Positions 47,223 through 57,814 of a stretch of DNA of 64,000 bases are shown here, one piece after another. Each line of letters begins with the position of its first letter. Position 1 is the stretch's first letter. The stretch comes from Mesotaenium endlicherianum. Its lineage: Eukaryota > Streptophyta > Zygnematophyceae > Zygnematales > Mesotaeniaceae. Position numbers and translations under genes: made by a program. The notes under the pieces are model-generated. The model was not told where the DNA came from. It made no database searches and was given only the letters and a program-made list of their open reading frames with translations. The DNA lies in NCBI GenBank assembly GCA_009602735.1, contig WELA01003597.1:535428-599427 (forward strand), in the 5' to 3' direction.

Positions 47223-48895
47223 ACCGGACACTGCTCCTTGTCGTGACCCAGCTGCTGGCAATAGTAGCAAATAGATTTTGTTGAGGCTGGTCTCGGCGTA
47301 GTCCTACCACCACCTCTTCCATAGCCACCCCGAGAGTATCCATCTCTCCCTCTATATCGTATAGCATTATACTCGTACTCGTACTCATCAGTCTGATTGT
47401 CCTCAGCCTGATCTCCTTCAATTGCATTGTAGAAATCGTGTGGCTTTTGGACAATCTTAGACACCAAAGCATTACTCTGGCGCTTATGATTGAACCGTTG
47501 CTGATCCCAGGCCTAGTTTTGAAATTTGGATACGGCGCATACGGATTCGTGGATTCGCAATACGTACAAAACGTGAGAGTCACACCTGTACGTTGGAATA
47601 CGCTGAAATACGTGAGTGTCGGTGGAATAAATCAACTATAAATTAGAAATAAATTGAAAAATCTGGTTCACGCCAATACGCCTAAACGCCAATATACGCC
47701 AATGCGCCAATACGGAGTATCATAATACGGAGTATTGCAATACGTACGATTCAGCCAAAAGAGGCTGTACGGGAGAATTTTGAAACAAAGATCCCAGGCA
47801 TCAGCATCCTGAATCAAGTCAGCCAGTTTCTCATATTTCTATTCAGCAAAATGACCTGAGACTTCCGAGTTCAAGCCATACTTGCTATCCTATACCGCTT
47901 CCGGCAATTCTAGCCGCTTCATCATGTTCTCTTAGAACTTTTGAGCAAACTCAGCAACTGAAGTGGTCTGCTTCAATGTCAAGGAGATCATTGCATAGAT
48001 AGCTTTCTTCTGCTGATTGATAACATCAAACTTCTTATGCGGCTTCTCGACAAACTCTACCCAAGAAGGGTCATTGATTTGTTGAGCCTTACGCTCTCCT
48101 TTCCAATACAGCCACCAGTGTGCTACACTGCCTTTCAGTAGATAACCAGTGTGCCTGACCTTCTCGTACTCTTGCAATTCTGGGTAGTTCTCCAGCCACT
48201 GCTCAATATCAGCAAGAAACTTGATCTGGTAGTACTTTTTGTTTTCCTCAAAATCATAGTCCTAGGGAGGTTTTGGCTTAGGCTTACTAGGCCCTCTACC
48301 ACCTCCACCAGTGGTTTGAGAACCCAGTTGGTCTTTGTCACGCAGCAATGCCATCATGATCCTTTTGTCCTCCTGTTGGGACTGATACATGCTCGCCATT
48401 TGCGGTTGCATCTGCACAAATAAAGCTCCCATATCCACATTCTGAGGTGGTAGCCCAGCAAACGCAGCAGCAGCAACATTAGCTCACTTTAGTAGCAGCT
48501 TCGGCATTCCCGATTGCTGCCACTCCGGCTATGCCTGTTGCGCTCAATTGTCTGCGAATTTGAGGAAGAGGTATGACAGTAGGCATAGCAAGAGGGTGGT
48601 TTTGGTGATTGGCCCTCTTTGCCATATGCTCTTCCACCGTGTTTTCATCAGGGGCCCTCCTGTTTACTGCCTCCTCTACCTCTTTGGCTAAACGCTCATC
48701 CTCAGCCAACAGAGCTGCTACTGCAGCAAGAGCTGTTGCCTGCTCAGCAGCTTCTCTAGCTCCTGCATCGTGCAGAGTTTCTAAGTAGGTACGGGGTCCA
48801 AAAACGCGACTTTCGTCCTGCCCTCCTACAATGTTATCATTGTCCTCGCCCTCCATTTCCCGAGAGTTGCTAGCTTGTGACCTTGTCCTTACCAT
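47223..48895 (-). pseudogene. gag of element A with zinc knuckle
   Basis: The minus-strand frame starts MVRTRSQASNSREMEGEDND at 48895, continues through the capsid-like segment VAHWWLYWKGERKAQQ (about 48120) and ends in a CCHC knuckle, CYYCQQLGHDKEQC (about 47228-47270), followed by the TRIM. It has at least four TAG/TAA stops (PP*DYD at 48262-48264, KF*EN, AV*DS, AE*KY), all at sites compatible with Gln, one frameshift near 48480, and a 277-bp insertion. Confidence 0.8.
47513..47789. mobile_element. 277-bp insertion with a 10-bp target duplication and AATACG repeats
   Basis: GATCCCAGGC occurs on both sides (47503-47512 and 47790-47799). Removing the insert and one copy restores the gag frame (DADAWD|QQRFNHKR), so the boundaries are sure. 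The insert is non-coding and contains many AATACG/GTATT units, including CAATACGGAGTATCATAATACGG-like paired palindromes near its right third. The duplication length suits a Mutator-type or SINE-like element, but terminal inverted repeats are not clear and no poly-A tail is present. Confidence 0.8.
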
Positions 48896-48915
48896 ACACG
48901 ACTACTGTGAGATCT

Positions 48916-48927
48916 GCTCCGAAACCA
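48916..48927 (-). promoter_or_regulatory. Primer-binding site of element A
   Basis: The minus strand reads TGGTTTCGGAGC, one base inside the 5' LTR end. It is a mutated form of the TGGTATCGGAGC found in the other elements here. Confidence 0.75.
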
Positions 48928-48928
48928 T

Positions 48929-49675
48929 TGAAATAAATTGACTTACCAGTAGGTGATTGACAATTAATGAAGATCTTTATATCAGCAAGTAATCTTTATG
49001 GTATTTTCTGTCTATTGATTAAACAGCAAAAGATAACACACTAGCAGTGAACAATACTTCGCACATCACATGCAAGTAAACTATCATCAATAATGCAATC
49101 AATAAACTCATACATAAGCAAGGCTAGAAGATAGTGTGTATCACTGGCTTCTCGCCTTGGATTCAGATACCTCTCAGTGAGCAGTACAAGGGAGATGGCC
49201 TCGTTTCCGATTGCTGAACTTGAGACCAATACCTAGCATATGTACATGGAATGAGTTTACTTTTCAACGGCAAGTGCGATGGCACCGCCTACCCAGGAGT
49301 TAACAACGTTGGTAGGACCTTGGCTAACCAAATCCACAGCCATCTCTCATCATCCCGAATCGCCATCCACCTTACGGGTGTCATCTGGCCACTCATCTAG
49401 CACACCACACTTAGATGCATAGCTAAGCAGTTCGCTGTTGCTGAGTACGGCAGCCAGCAGACTGTCAAAGAATGTCCGCAAGCTGACCCAAGTCAACAGG
49501 TTGACCTAATGGACTTCAACGTGTTGCTCTCAGTGGAGTCATTTAACTAAGTATCAAATATCAAGCAGACTTAAATCCAACAGACTAAATATTAACTAAA
49601 GTTCAGCAGGCTGAACTTATTTCACTATTATATCTAGATGAATATTATATCTATCCAACATACTGATTTATTACA
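48929..49675 (-). repeat. 5' LTR of element A
   Basis: 747 bp, minus strand TGTAATAAATCAG...TTTCA. It holds the block CCTACCAACGTTGTTAACTCC (49289-49309 region, reverse strand) related to the LARD LTR. Confidence 0.8.
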
Positions 49676-50801
49676 CATTTCATGTGAGGAAAGGGCGCTG
49701 GTGAGTGCGCAGCATCGCGCATTCCAGCCATCGTGCGGAACGTGCCCAACCTCGCCCTTGTGCTTTTATTTCTTCAGTGGTGATATGACACCACAAGCAT
49801 GGGTATGTCAAGCTTCGCCCACACAACCCATAGAAGCCATTGCTAAACTTGTAGTCCCCGCCTTGGAAAAACTTAATTGGGTATGTCGGCTCACCCACAG
49901 TGAGCCCCCCTTGGTCTTTCACCTTCTGGCAATTAGTCTTCAACCTGAGTGCATTCTCTGTGATGTTGGTGTAGCTATCGTCGCCTTCAAACACCAACAT
50001 GATGTGGTTGTTCCTAGTAAAATTTGCCATTGCCCTGTTGTCTTTGGTCACAATTTTGCTTGCTATGGTTGTCTAATATATCCCTCTGCACCACTGAGAC
50101 ACATCTCCAAGTATTTGCACTCTAAGTATCCCCCTTGAAGATGTGCCTTTCATTTTCAACTCTCTCACCAGATCTCTAAGCGTCTCTTCTAGTCCTACAG
50201 ACACTCACGTTTCTCCAACCTCTTGTGTGGGATTCACAGCTGCATACAATTCTGTTGCTAGTGCCTTCAATCTCCTTATAGAGGGCAGGTATGGGAAGCG
50301 TAGCGTCACTTCATCACCTATGACCTTGGGCTCCCACAAACTAGTTTCTTGAGAGTATGTTTTAGAAAGTAGATTCATCAAGAGCTGGAACTTCTCGTTT
50401 GACAGGTCCAACCTGTATTGGCAAGCAAAGGCAAGCTTTGCTTCCCACTGCAATTCTATCTCCTTCAGTGTCTTTTTTTGTATTGTATGCTTTAGGTTTA
50501 AGTCAATTGTCATCTTTGCAAGCAAGAATTTGTTTTCTGGCCTGTTCAGAAAGTGTGCCATCGCTGCATTGTCGTCATCTGCAAATTTATCTCTCACAAA
50601 ACTTGACACACCATCTCCCATTCGTAACGATGTTCTGGCACACTTTTCCCCTGTTCTGCGTTGAGTAATTGCCGGTGGGACAGCTGCAGCAGCAACCAGC
50701 TTCTCACTCTTAAGGTACAGATTGCTTCTCTTTAAACTGGCATTTTCTATCTTAACACTAGGTGTACCAGCAAAAAAACCATTTATGGTTCCAAGTTGCA
50801 T
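49676..50801 (-). pseudogene. 5' half of the split GGDYKF/PCLWC gene
   Basis: The minus-strand frame opens MQLGTINGFFAGTPSVKIEN at 50801 and runs through VRDKFADDDNAAMAHFLNRP, a stop TGA at about 50205 (after VGET), a TAG at about 50054 (GIY*TTIASKI) and then IMLVFEGDDSY, FFQGGDYKFSNGFYGL and YPCLWCHI before the LTR of element A. All these lie in one frame apart from the stops, which fit CGA and CAG. A one-base shift after ITTEE is needed to enter the frame that crosses the junction to the other half (33623-32919). The domain looks like a conserved but uncharacterised, perhaps transposon-derived, protein. The function is unknown. Confidence 0.6.
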
Positions 50802-51095
50802 AATCCTGGAATCCTTATTGATAAATCAGCAGAATAGGTGTGGCTAAATGAGATGTTTGACCTTGTAGATTAGTCTCTCTAATTTAGAGTAAGCTAGGTT
50901 TCTCGGAAAATCCGGCAGTTTAGAGTGTACTTTTGTAGCTCCCACACGTGTGAAAAGGCGAGGCGGAAGTCTATTCAAGCATATCTTCCACTTTTAGCAT
51001 ACTGTTCCTGATTTTTTGTAGCATACTCCTATGTATTTTAAAACCACAAGACTTTATAACAGGTCATTTGTCCTACTACTTTTACAAATATAGCC
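50802..51095. other. Short spacer between the split gene and element B
   Basis: AT-rich. It could include the promoter of the minus-strand gene, but no clear motif is seen. Confidence 0.4.
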
Positions 51096-51100
51096 ATCCA
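51096..51100. repeat. Target duplication of element B, left copy
   Basis: ATCCA, identical to 56799-56803 at the other end. Confidence 0.85.
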
Positions 51101-51834
51101 TGAAAGAGGCAGAGTGCCCAAGTGGAAGCGTAGTGACTTACGAAGAAAAGAACTAGTGGCAATCATACGAAATGGTGCAGCGGCACATCACTAAGAATGC
51201 TTAGGAAAAAACTCAACATTTTGAGTAGCAACAAGTGCTCACAACTGAAATAGGATAAAAGGCCTCGTCATTACAAACCCGTAGAAATTTACACAACTGA
51301 AAACTGATAAGAAACAAAGAACTTATGCCTATTTATAAGTTTTTGCCTAAGTGCTTTTCTCTAGGAGGAAGCTACAAATTTTCCCAAGTGTTCGTCAAAT
51401 TGTCCCTTCCAGAATATTTGTGACTAAGCCAGATCAGTTTCATTTGACGTGTCGGGCCGAATTGACGTCCACATACATGCATTGACATTACTAGAATATT
51501 CTATCTTAGACGCGCTAGACAATACTGAAACTTCTAGGTAAATCGACCAAGTCGGCACTCCGCGTCAGCCGAACTTACGTGAAGGTTCGAGTTCATTCTA
51601 ACGGGCCAGATCGCTCGACGCTGTCGGTCAATCCGACGATCGCGCTCACCGCAAATGAAGGACAATCGACCTCAAAACTAATTAAAGTTCGGAAATCCAT
51701 AACTCTCTCAATACTTGACCAAATTCGATGACTTTATATCAAAATGGCCACAAAAATGCACTCTACACTACTATACAATCAAAACATACTTCCATAAATT
51801 TCAAAAATGCACTTTATAGACCTATGACCTTATA
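51101..51834 (-). repeat. 3' LTR of element B
   Basis: 734 bp. On the plus strand it runs TGAAAGAGGCAGAGTGCCC...GACCTTATA; the minus-strand start TATAAGG corresponds to TGTAAGG in the 5' copy (G-to-A). Confidence 0.9.
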
Positions 51835-51847
51835 TCATCCCCTCCTC
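51835..51847 (-). promoter_or_regulatory. Polypurine tract of element B
   Basis: The minus strand reads GAGGAGGGGATGA directly before the 3' LTR. Confidence 0.8.
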
Positions 51848-51849
51848 AA

Positions 51850-54800
51850 GATGCGACGTCCTCGATGCATTCTGCAAATAACGTCTCAACTTACTCTTAC
51901 AATGAGTCAAGTTGGCTTCTGGCTCCGAAGTGTTGTCGTCCGCATGGTAGCCCTTCCACTTGACCAGATACTCTTGAACAAGTTGTTGACCTCGCTTGAC
52001 TCGTTGATCGTCGACAATCGCCTCCACTTCAAACTTTAATACATCATCAATCTCGACCGGTGGTGGCGGTGTAGGTAGTCGTCCTGGATGTCCTTCATTT
52101 GGGTCAACGTATGGCCGCAAACAACTGACATGGAACAATTCATGGATACGCCAGCCTGAAGGAAGCTCCAACTTGTAGGTCACTGGATTCACCTGCTTGA
52201 GCACCACAAAGAAACCTGTAAACCGTGCCTGCAATTTCCTCTTGCCTATGAAATGTAGATTTTATGTCCACAAAAATACTTTGTCACCCACATGGTATGT
52301 CACTTCCCTCCTGTGCTTGTTGGCATACTTGACCTGTTCCTCCTATGCCTTCCGAATACACGTCTTCGCCATATCCCAAGTCTTGGCCATGTGCTCCATA
52401 AAATCTTGTGTAGGAGGAACTTAAGTCTCCTTGGCCTTCTCCAACAAGATGTTCCCTGGATGATATACTTCTCTTTCATAAACCATAGTGAATGGTGACT
52501 GCTTGGTCGATCCCTGCATGCTGTTGTTGTAGGCAAACTCCAATCCTAGCAGCTTCTTGTCCCACTCTGAAAGGGTCCTCCATAGTGAAACTCCTGAGCA
52601 CCTCTTGCAAAGTTCTGTTGAGCCTCTCAATCTGCTCGTCTGTCTGAGGGTGATAGGAAGTGCTCATACTCAGCTTGGTCCCCATCAAAGTAAACAATGA
52701 CCGCCAAAAGTTGCTAGTAAACCGCGGATCCCGGTCTGAAACAATCACCTTCGGCAACCTATGTAGCTTGAAAATATGATCAAAGAATAGCCGTGCCACA
52801 TCTGTTGTCGTACAAGTCTCCTTCATGGGAATGAAGTGAGCCATCTTGCTGAGTTTATCAGACACAACCCATACTGCATGGTGCCCTTGACCACTCAATG
52901 GTAAAGAGGTGATGAAGTCCATAGCAATCTGCTCCCAAAGATACTCTGGAATAGGCAGGGGCTGCAATGTACCTCCCTTCTTTTGATTTGGTGTTTTGTT
53001 ACGCTGGCACGCATCGCAACTCTTGATCCACTCCTCAATATCCTTGTCCATATTTCTCCAATAGTACTCCCGCTTCAGCACGCTTGCCGTCTTCTCGCTT
53101 CCAAAGTATCCAGCATATAAGCAATCATGATGCTCCGCAAGTAGTAAGTCTCGTAGCTCCTTGATGTCAGGTATGACCACTCTCTTGGAATCACTATAGT
53201 ACCATATGCCGTCCTTCTTCTGCATACTCGAGTTGGACTCAGCTGCTCCACAATCAGCAAACTCTGGGTCCTCCTCATAACCTCTATGAAGCTTCTCCTT
53301 GAAGTTCATAGTCTCCTTGACGACTGAGACAGCTGCAAGGTCACACCTCCTGGATAAAGCGTCTGCAGGGTTGATCTTCCTAGGTAAGTACTCAACCTTG
53401 TGGTGAAACTATTGCAGAAACTCTATCCACCTTGCTTGTCTTGGTGTGAATGTTGGCTGCGTCAAAAACTTCTCCAAGCTCTTGTGGTCGGTCTGATGAA
53501 CACCTTCCGGCCGTCCACATAACATCGCCAAATCCTCAAAGCCTGGATAATAGCCAACATCTCTCGCTCGTGTGCTACATAGTTTTGCTCAGCAGGACTC
53601 AACTTCCTGCTTGTATATGCCATTGGTTGCAATCCTTTGCCCTGGTCCTGGAGAAGAATGGCTCCCACTGCGAAGTTTGATGAGTCCGTGATGATGGTGA
53701 AAGGAAGCTCTGGACTTGCAATTGCCAACACAGGTGCCTGTGTCAACAGCTCTTTAATCTTCTCAAAAGCTTGTTGCTCCTTGTCACTCCATAGGCACTT
53801 CTCCTGCTTCTTCAACATGTCCGTGAGCGGTGCACACACCTTGGCAACTCTTTCAATGAAACGTCAATAATAGTTTGCCATATCGAGGAAGCTCCTGAGT
53901 TGATGAATATCAGCAGATACGGGCCAATCTCTGATTGCTTGCTCCTTCTTCTGCTCCACCTTGATTCCTTCAACTCCCACTATATGTCCAAGAAACTCAA
54001 CTTCCTTGAGACAAAAGTTGCACTCGCTCATCTTCCCATACAGCTTCTGATCTCTCAAGAACTCCAACACCTTCCTCAGATGCTCCACATGCGCTTCCAA
54101 GGTCTTCAAAAAGATCAGGATGTCGTCCAAAAATACCACCACAAACTGGTCCAAATAGAGTCTGAAGATACTATTCATGAGTCCCATGAATGTAGTAGGT
54201 GCATTAGTCAACCCAAAAGGCATAACTGTGAACTCAAATAAACCATAGCGAGTCCTCAAAGCAGTCTCCTTCCGCAATCCGTACCTGATGATAGCCACTC
54301 CTCAAATTGATCTTCGAGAAATACTTTGCCTCGACAAGCCTGTCAATTAACTCGTCCACTCGTGGAAGTGGGTACCTGTTCTTGATGGTGACCTTGTTGA
54401 GTGCCCGGTAGTCGACACACATCCTCATAGTCCCATCCTTCTTCTTCACAAATAAGACTGACGCTGCAAATGGAGACTCGCTGGGTCGGATGAATCCCTT
54501 CTCCAATAACTCTGTCAGCTGCTTCTTCAACTCCTCCAACTCCGCAAACAATTGACAATAGGCGAGTCTCACTGGTAGCTTGCTCCCTGGTTCCAACTAA
54601 ATCTTGTGCTCCATAGCTCTCTGTGGAGGTAATCCTGCAGGTAGCTCCTCAGGAAACACGCACTTGAACTCCTGCCTTAATTTGGGCAGGCAACTCAGCA
54701 GGTTTCTTCTCTTGAGCAGTTGGGCTCTGCTCCTTCTGAGCAAGGGGATCAAACACCACTACTTGCTCCTCCGGCAATGTACAATCGCCCAGGTTATTAG

Positions 54801-55485
54801 GATTCACGCTTGCTCCGTCTGATGACCTGGCCAGGGCCACCGAAACAAGGTACATCTCCTTCACCTGATTTGCCCCGCATAGCTTCTTAACTTGTAGGCT
54901 TGATAGAAGACAGTTACTTGTGGTCGTATCTACCTCCACCTGTTTCGCTGTCTCCACTTGACCATCACGCCCTTGGACCTTCACTTGTCATGTGCTCCAG
55001 TGCACTTGAGAGTTGGCTTTTCTTAGCCATGGTCGGCCCAATATCACCTCATGGTGATCCAACTCTGCCTGCTCCATAACTTCCTTACTCCGGTGCCCCG
55101 CTACTTCCACGTGTATAGCTTTCGTAGGTGCACCACACTTAAGTCTCTGCCCATTCGCCAAAACTGCCTCCTTAGGCTCATAATGCTTTTGCACAGGGAT
55201 TCGCCACTCTTTCACCAGCTTCTTGTGCACAAAGTTTGCACTTGCGCCACTGTCGACCATACACTTCGCCTTGTTGGCGTTGACCACTCCTTCCACGATG
55301 ATAGGCTTGTCAACATCTCGTCTTTCGCTTCTCGGCAGGCTCCTGGGGATAACCTCCTTGTGAGTTCTCGTCTTCACGCCAGTAGACACCCCAAAACGAC
55401 TTACTGGCGTCTTCCTTTTTCCTGCTATTGAGGTTGCTTTGCCTTCACATAGCAGTCTCGAGCCAGATGTCCAAGCTTGCCGCAA
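51850..55485 (-). pseudogene. pol of element B: protease, RT, RNase H, integrase, chromodomain
   Basis: Minus strand. Protease CMVDSGASANFVHKKL (about 55250). RT with [32 protein letters not shown] and catalytic FLDDILIF (54596-53864). RNase [21 protein letters not shown] (about 53680). Integrase with a zinc-finger-like H..H..C..C (EHHDCLYAGYFG to CDACQR) and a core MDFITSLPLSG...SDRDPRF...SYHPQTDEQIERLN (53309-52421). Chromodomain QEYLVKWKGYHADDNTSEPE (about 51900-52060). It enters from gag in the -1 frame. Damage includes TGA at 53864-53866 (NYY*RFI, Arg expected), TAG at 53409-53411 (LQ*FHH), stops between 52260 and 52424, and frameshifts near 54240, 53500 and 52520. Confidence 0.9.
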
Positions 55486-56025
55486 TTATAGCAGGGTCCT
55501 CTCGGCTTGAGATTCTGCTGCCTGCGCTGGTACTGCACAAGTCCCAACTCCATAGGTACTGGGCCTTGTCCACTCGTGCTTGGCGCTTGAGATCCAAAGT
55601 GTCGATATCCTCCAAAGTTGTGGCTGCCCCACTGCCTCTGACTATACTCCACAGCGTCGACCCTTGTTGCCAATGCCATCATTTCTCCAAGACTGGTAGG
55701 GTTCTTGAGCGCCACTTCCTTGGCCACAGTTGGCTTGAGTCCCCTCTTGAACTTGTCCATCATCTCCGACTCGTGCATGGATGGACATTGAAGCACCTGC
55801 TCGTGGAAGCGCAATACATACTCCTGAACGCTTCCTTGTTGACGAAGGCGCACCAATAGATCTCAAGCAGTAGCCTTGAGTGCAATAGGCTGAAAATGCG
55901 TTTGCCATCTGTCTCAACATCGCCTGCACCTCTTGTTGCTCCCTTGACAAAGGTGGTGCCGTCTGCTCCACGCGCTCAACATGCTCGACATGTTCGCCTC
56001 CTCCAGGTGCCGACCGAGACTCCAT
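55425..56025 (-). pseudogene. gag of element B, internally deleted
   Basis: It starts MESRSAPGGGEHVEHVERVE at 56025. After about 50 codons the frame changes and resumes in the C-terminal half of capsid (SVQEYVLRFHEQVLQCPSMH), ending in a CCHC knuckle, CYNCGKLGHLARDC. The central capsid part is missing, so gag is shorter than usual. The gag stop TAG (QPQ*QEK) falls in a Gln-rich run. Confidence 0.8.
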
Positions 56026-56047
56026 AATATAATATGCAAACTAGCCC

Positions 56048-56060
56048 AGCTCCGATACCA
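56048..56060 (-). promoter_or_regulatory. Primer-binding site of element B
   Basis: The minus strand reads TGGTATCGGAGCT two bases inside the 5' LTR. Confidence 0.85.
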
Positions 56061-56062
56061 GA

Positions 56063-56798
56063 TGAAAGGGGCAGAGTGCCCTAGTGGAAGCGTAGTGATT
56101 TACGAGGAAAAGAACTAGTTGCAATCATCCTAAAGAGTGCAGCGGCATATCACTAAGAATGCTCAAGAAAAAACTCAACATTTTGAGTAGCAAGCAAGTG
56201 CTCCCAAATGAAATAGGATAAAAGGCCTCTTCATTACAAACCCGTAGAAATTTACAGAAGTAAAAACTGATAAGAAACAAAGAAGTTATGCCTATTTATA
56301 ATTTTTTGCCTAAGTGTTCCTCTCTAGGAGGAAGCTACGGATTTTCCTAAGTGTTCGTCAAATCGTCCCTTGCAAAATATTCGTGAGTAAGCCAGATCAA
56401 TCTCATCTGACGTGTCGGGCCGAATTGACGTCCACATACATGCATCGACATTACTAGAATATTCTATCTTAGACGCGCTAGGCTAAACCGAAACTTCTAG
56501 GTAAATCAACCTAGTCGGCACTCCGCGTCAGCCAAACTTACGTGAAGGTTCGAGTTCATTCTAACGGGCCAGATCGCTCGACGCTGTCGGTCAATCCGAC
56601 GGTCGCGCTCACCGCAAATGAAGGACAACCAACCTCAAAACTAATTAAACTTCGGGAATCCATAACTCTCTCAATACTTGACCAAATTCAATGAAATTTA
56701 TATCAAAATGACCACCAAAATGCGATTCACACTACTATACAATCAAAACATACTTTTATAAAAGTCAAAAATGCACTTTATAAACCTATGACCTTACA
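56063..56798 (-). repeat. 5' LTR of element B
   Basis: 736 bp. The minus strand starts TGTAAGGTCATAGG and ends CCTTTCA. Confidence 0.9.
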
Positions 56799-56803
56799 AT
56801 CCA
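56799..56803. repeat. Target duplication of element B, right copy
   Basis: ATCCA, matching 51096-51100. Confidence 0.85.
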
Positions 56804-57814
56804 AGTACTTGACACCATCATTATTTTTCATTGTTTTTACAAGTCATAAAATTTTATCTTCCACAGATTACCAAGTTGCTTCAATTCAGTATTACACATG
56901 GTATTATGCTTAGTTTGTGTTGAAGTAAAGTGCAAGCTATATGTTGATGAGAAGAAGAAGTGATGGAATATTTATAATTAATTGAATACTCTACTGGTAG
57001 TCAATCGCGACAAGCTTCACATTTAGCATGGTGGTTGACCTTACCTTGCATATTTTTATAGATACCAATACTTGAGTGTAACCAATAACATAGTACAAAC
57101 TTCCTGTAACTGATAACAAGTGAATGTATATTCATCTTTGTACACTCATTCTACCTTAGACAATGTAAATGTAACAAACTTACAAATCACATAACTTTGC
57201 CTTTTGCAGACTTTCACTTGTTCTCCCCTATCTGCCTCATTACTTGGCAGATTACTAAGAGACAAGTCATTCGAATATCACTACTCACCATAGAAGACAA
57301 TTTTTTTTTTAAAAATTCACTTATTGCGTATAAATTAATTATATAAATGAGTATGTAAATATTGTAGTCTGTTGATACAGAATGCTTCTGCTACTACTAT
57401 AGGTCCAATAGAATATGTGTAACATGCAAGTACTTCATTCACAGTCTGTGCATAACTAACATAAACACTCTAAATCAAGAATGAAGCCCATTGAAGGTTT
57501 AGACAGGAAGTTCTGGGGGTTGAAGTGAGAGAGTGCACCCATAGCAAAATTCTCTAAGAAAGTAACTTCTCGCCTAAATTGAAATCATAACAAAGTATCA
57601 CATTTTACTGCTTACTAATGCAAATACTATGAAACAAGATGCATGTGACTAACAAATGGTTACAAAAATGTAAAAGGGAAGAAGTTTTCTTTTCATTTAC
57701 ACACACAATTATGAGGAATGATTTAAATGGAAAAATATCAAACTGTCGCAAACTTTAGCACTTAGTGCCTCAAAATTGTCTTGTTGCTGCCTGTATGGAC
57801 TCAATATAAGCTAC
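56804..57814. other. AT-rich spacer, no gene recognised
   Basis: Only short frames. It could hold the 3' terminal repeat of the piggyBac element, but none is evident by eye. Confidence 0.5.

Larger units (their letters stand above)
40233..49675 (-). mobile_element. Gypsy element A (chromodomain type), minus orientation, decayed
   Basis: It is bounded by LTRs of about 750 bp (48929-49675 is the 5' LTR, 40233-40985 the 3' LTR). Order on the minus strand: primer site, gag with zinc knuckle, protease, RT, RNase H, integrase, chromodomain, an extra ORF, polypurine tract, 3' LTR. The coding part has many stops and frameshifts. Two younger insertions sit in gag (46754-47222 and 47513-47789). The right flank reads CATTT and the left AATTT, an imperfect 5-bp duplication. 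The total of 9.4 kb is long for the group because of the insertions and the extra ORF. Confidence 0.85.
51101..56798 (-). mobile_element. Gypsy element B (chromodomain type), complete but decayed, minus orientation
   Basis: A full-length structure of 5698 bp: 5' LTR 56063-56798, primer site, gag, protease-RT-RNase H-integrase-chromodomain, polypurine tract, 3' LTR 51101-51834, and perfect 5-bp target duplications ATCCA outside. The LTRs are 736 and 734 bp and differ by scattered substitutions, several of them transitions. The coding part has stops and frameshifts, so the copy is inactive. Confidence 0.93.

Noticed and set aside
47198-47583. Second overlapping ORF at the zinc knuckle of element A
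   Set aside because: Alternative frame of gag; the CCHC frame is the real one.
55425-55485. Slippery frameshift site between gag and pol of element B
   Set aside because: Pol is also in the -1 frame here, but no XXXYYYZ heptamer in phase precedes the gag stop, so I do not claim a signal.
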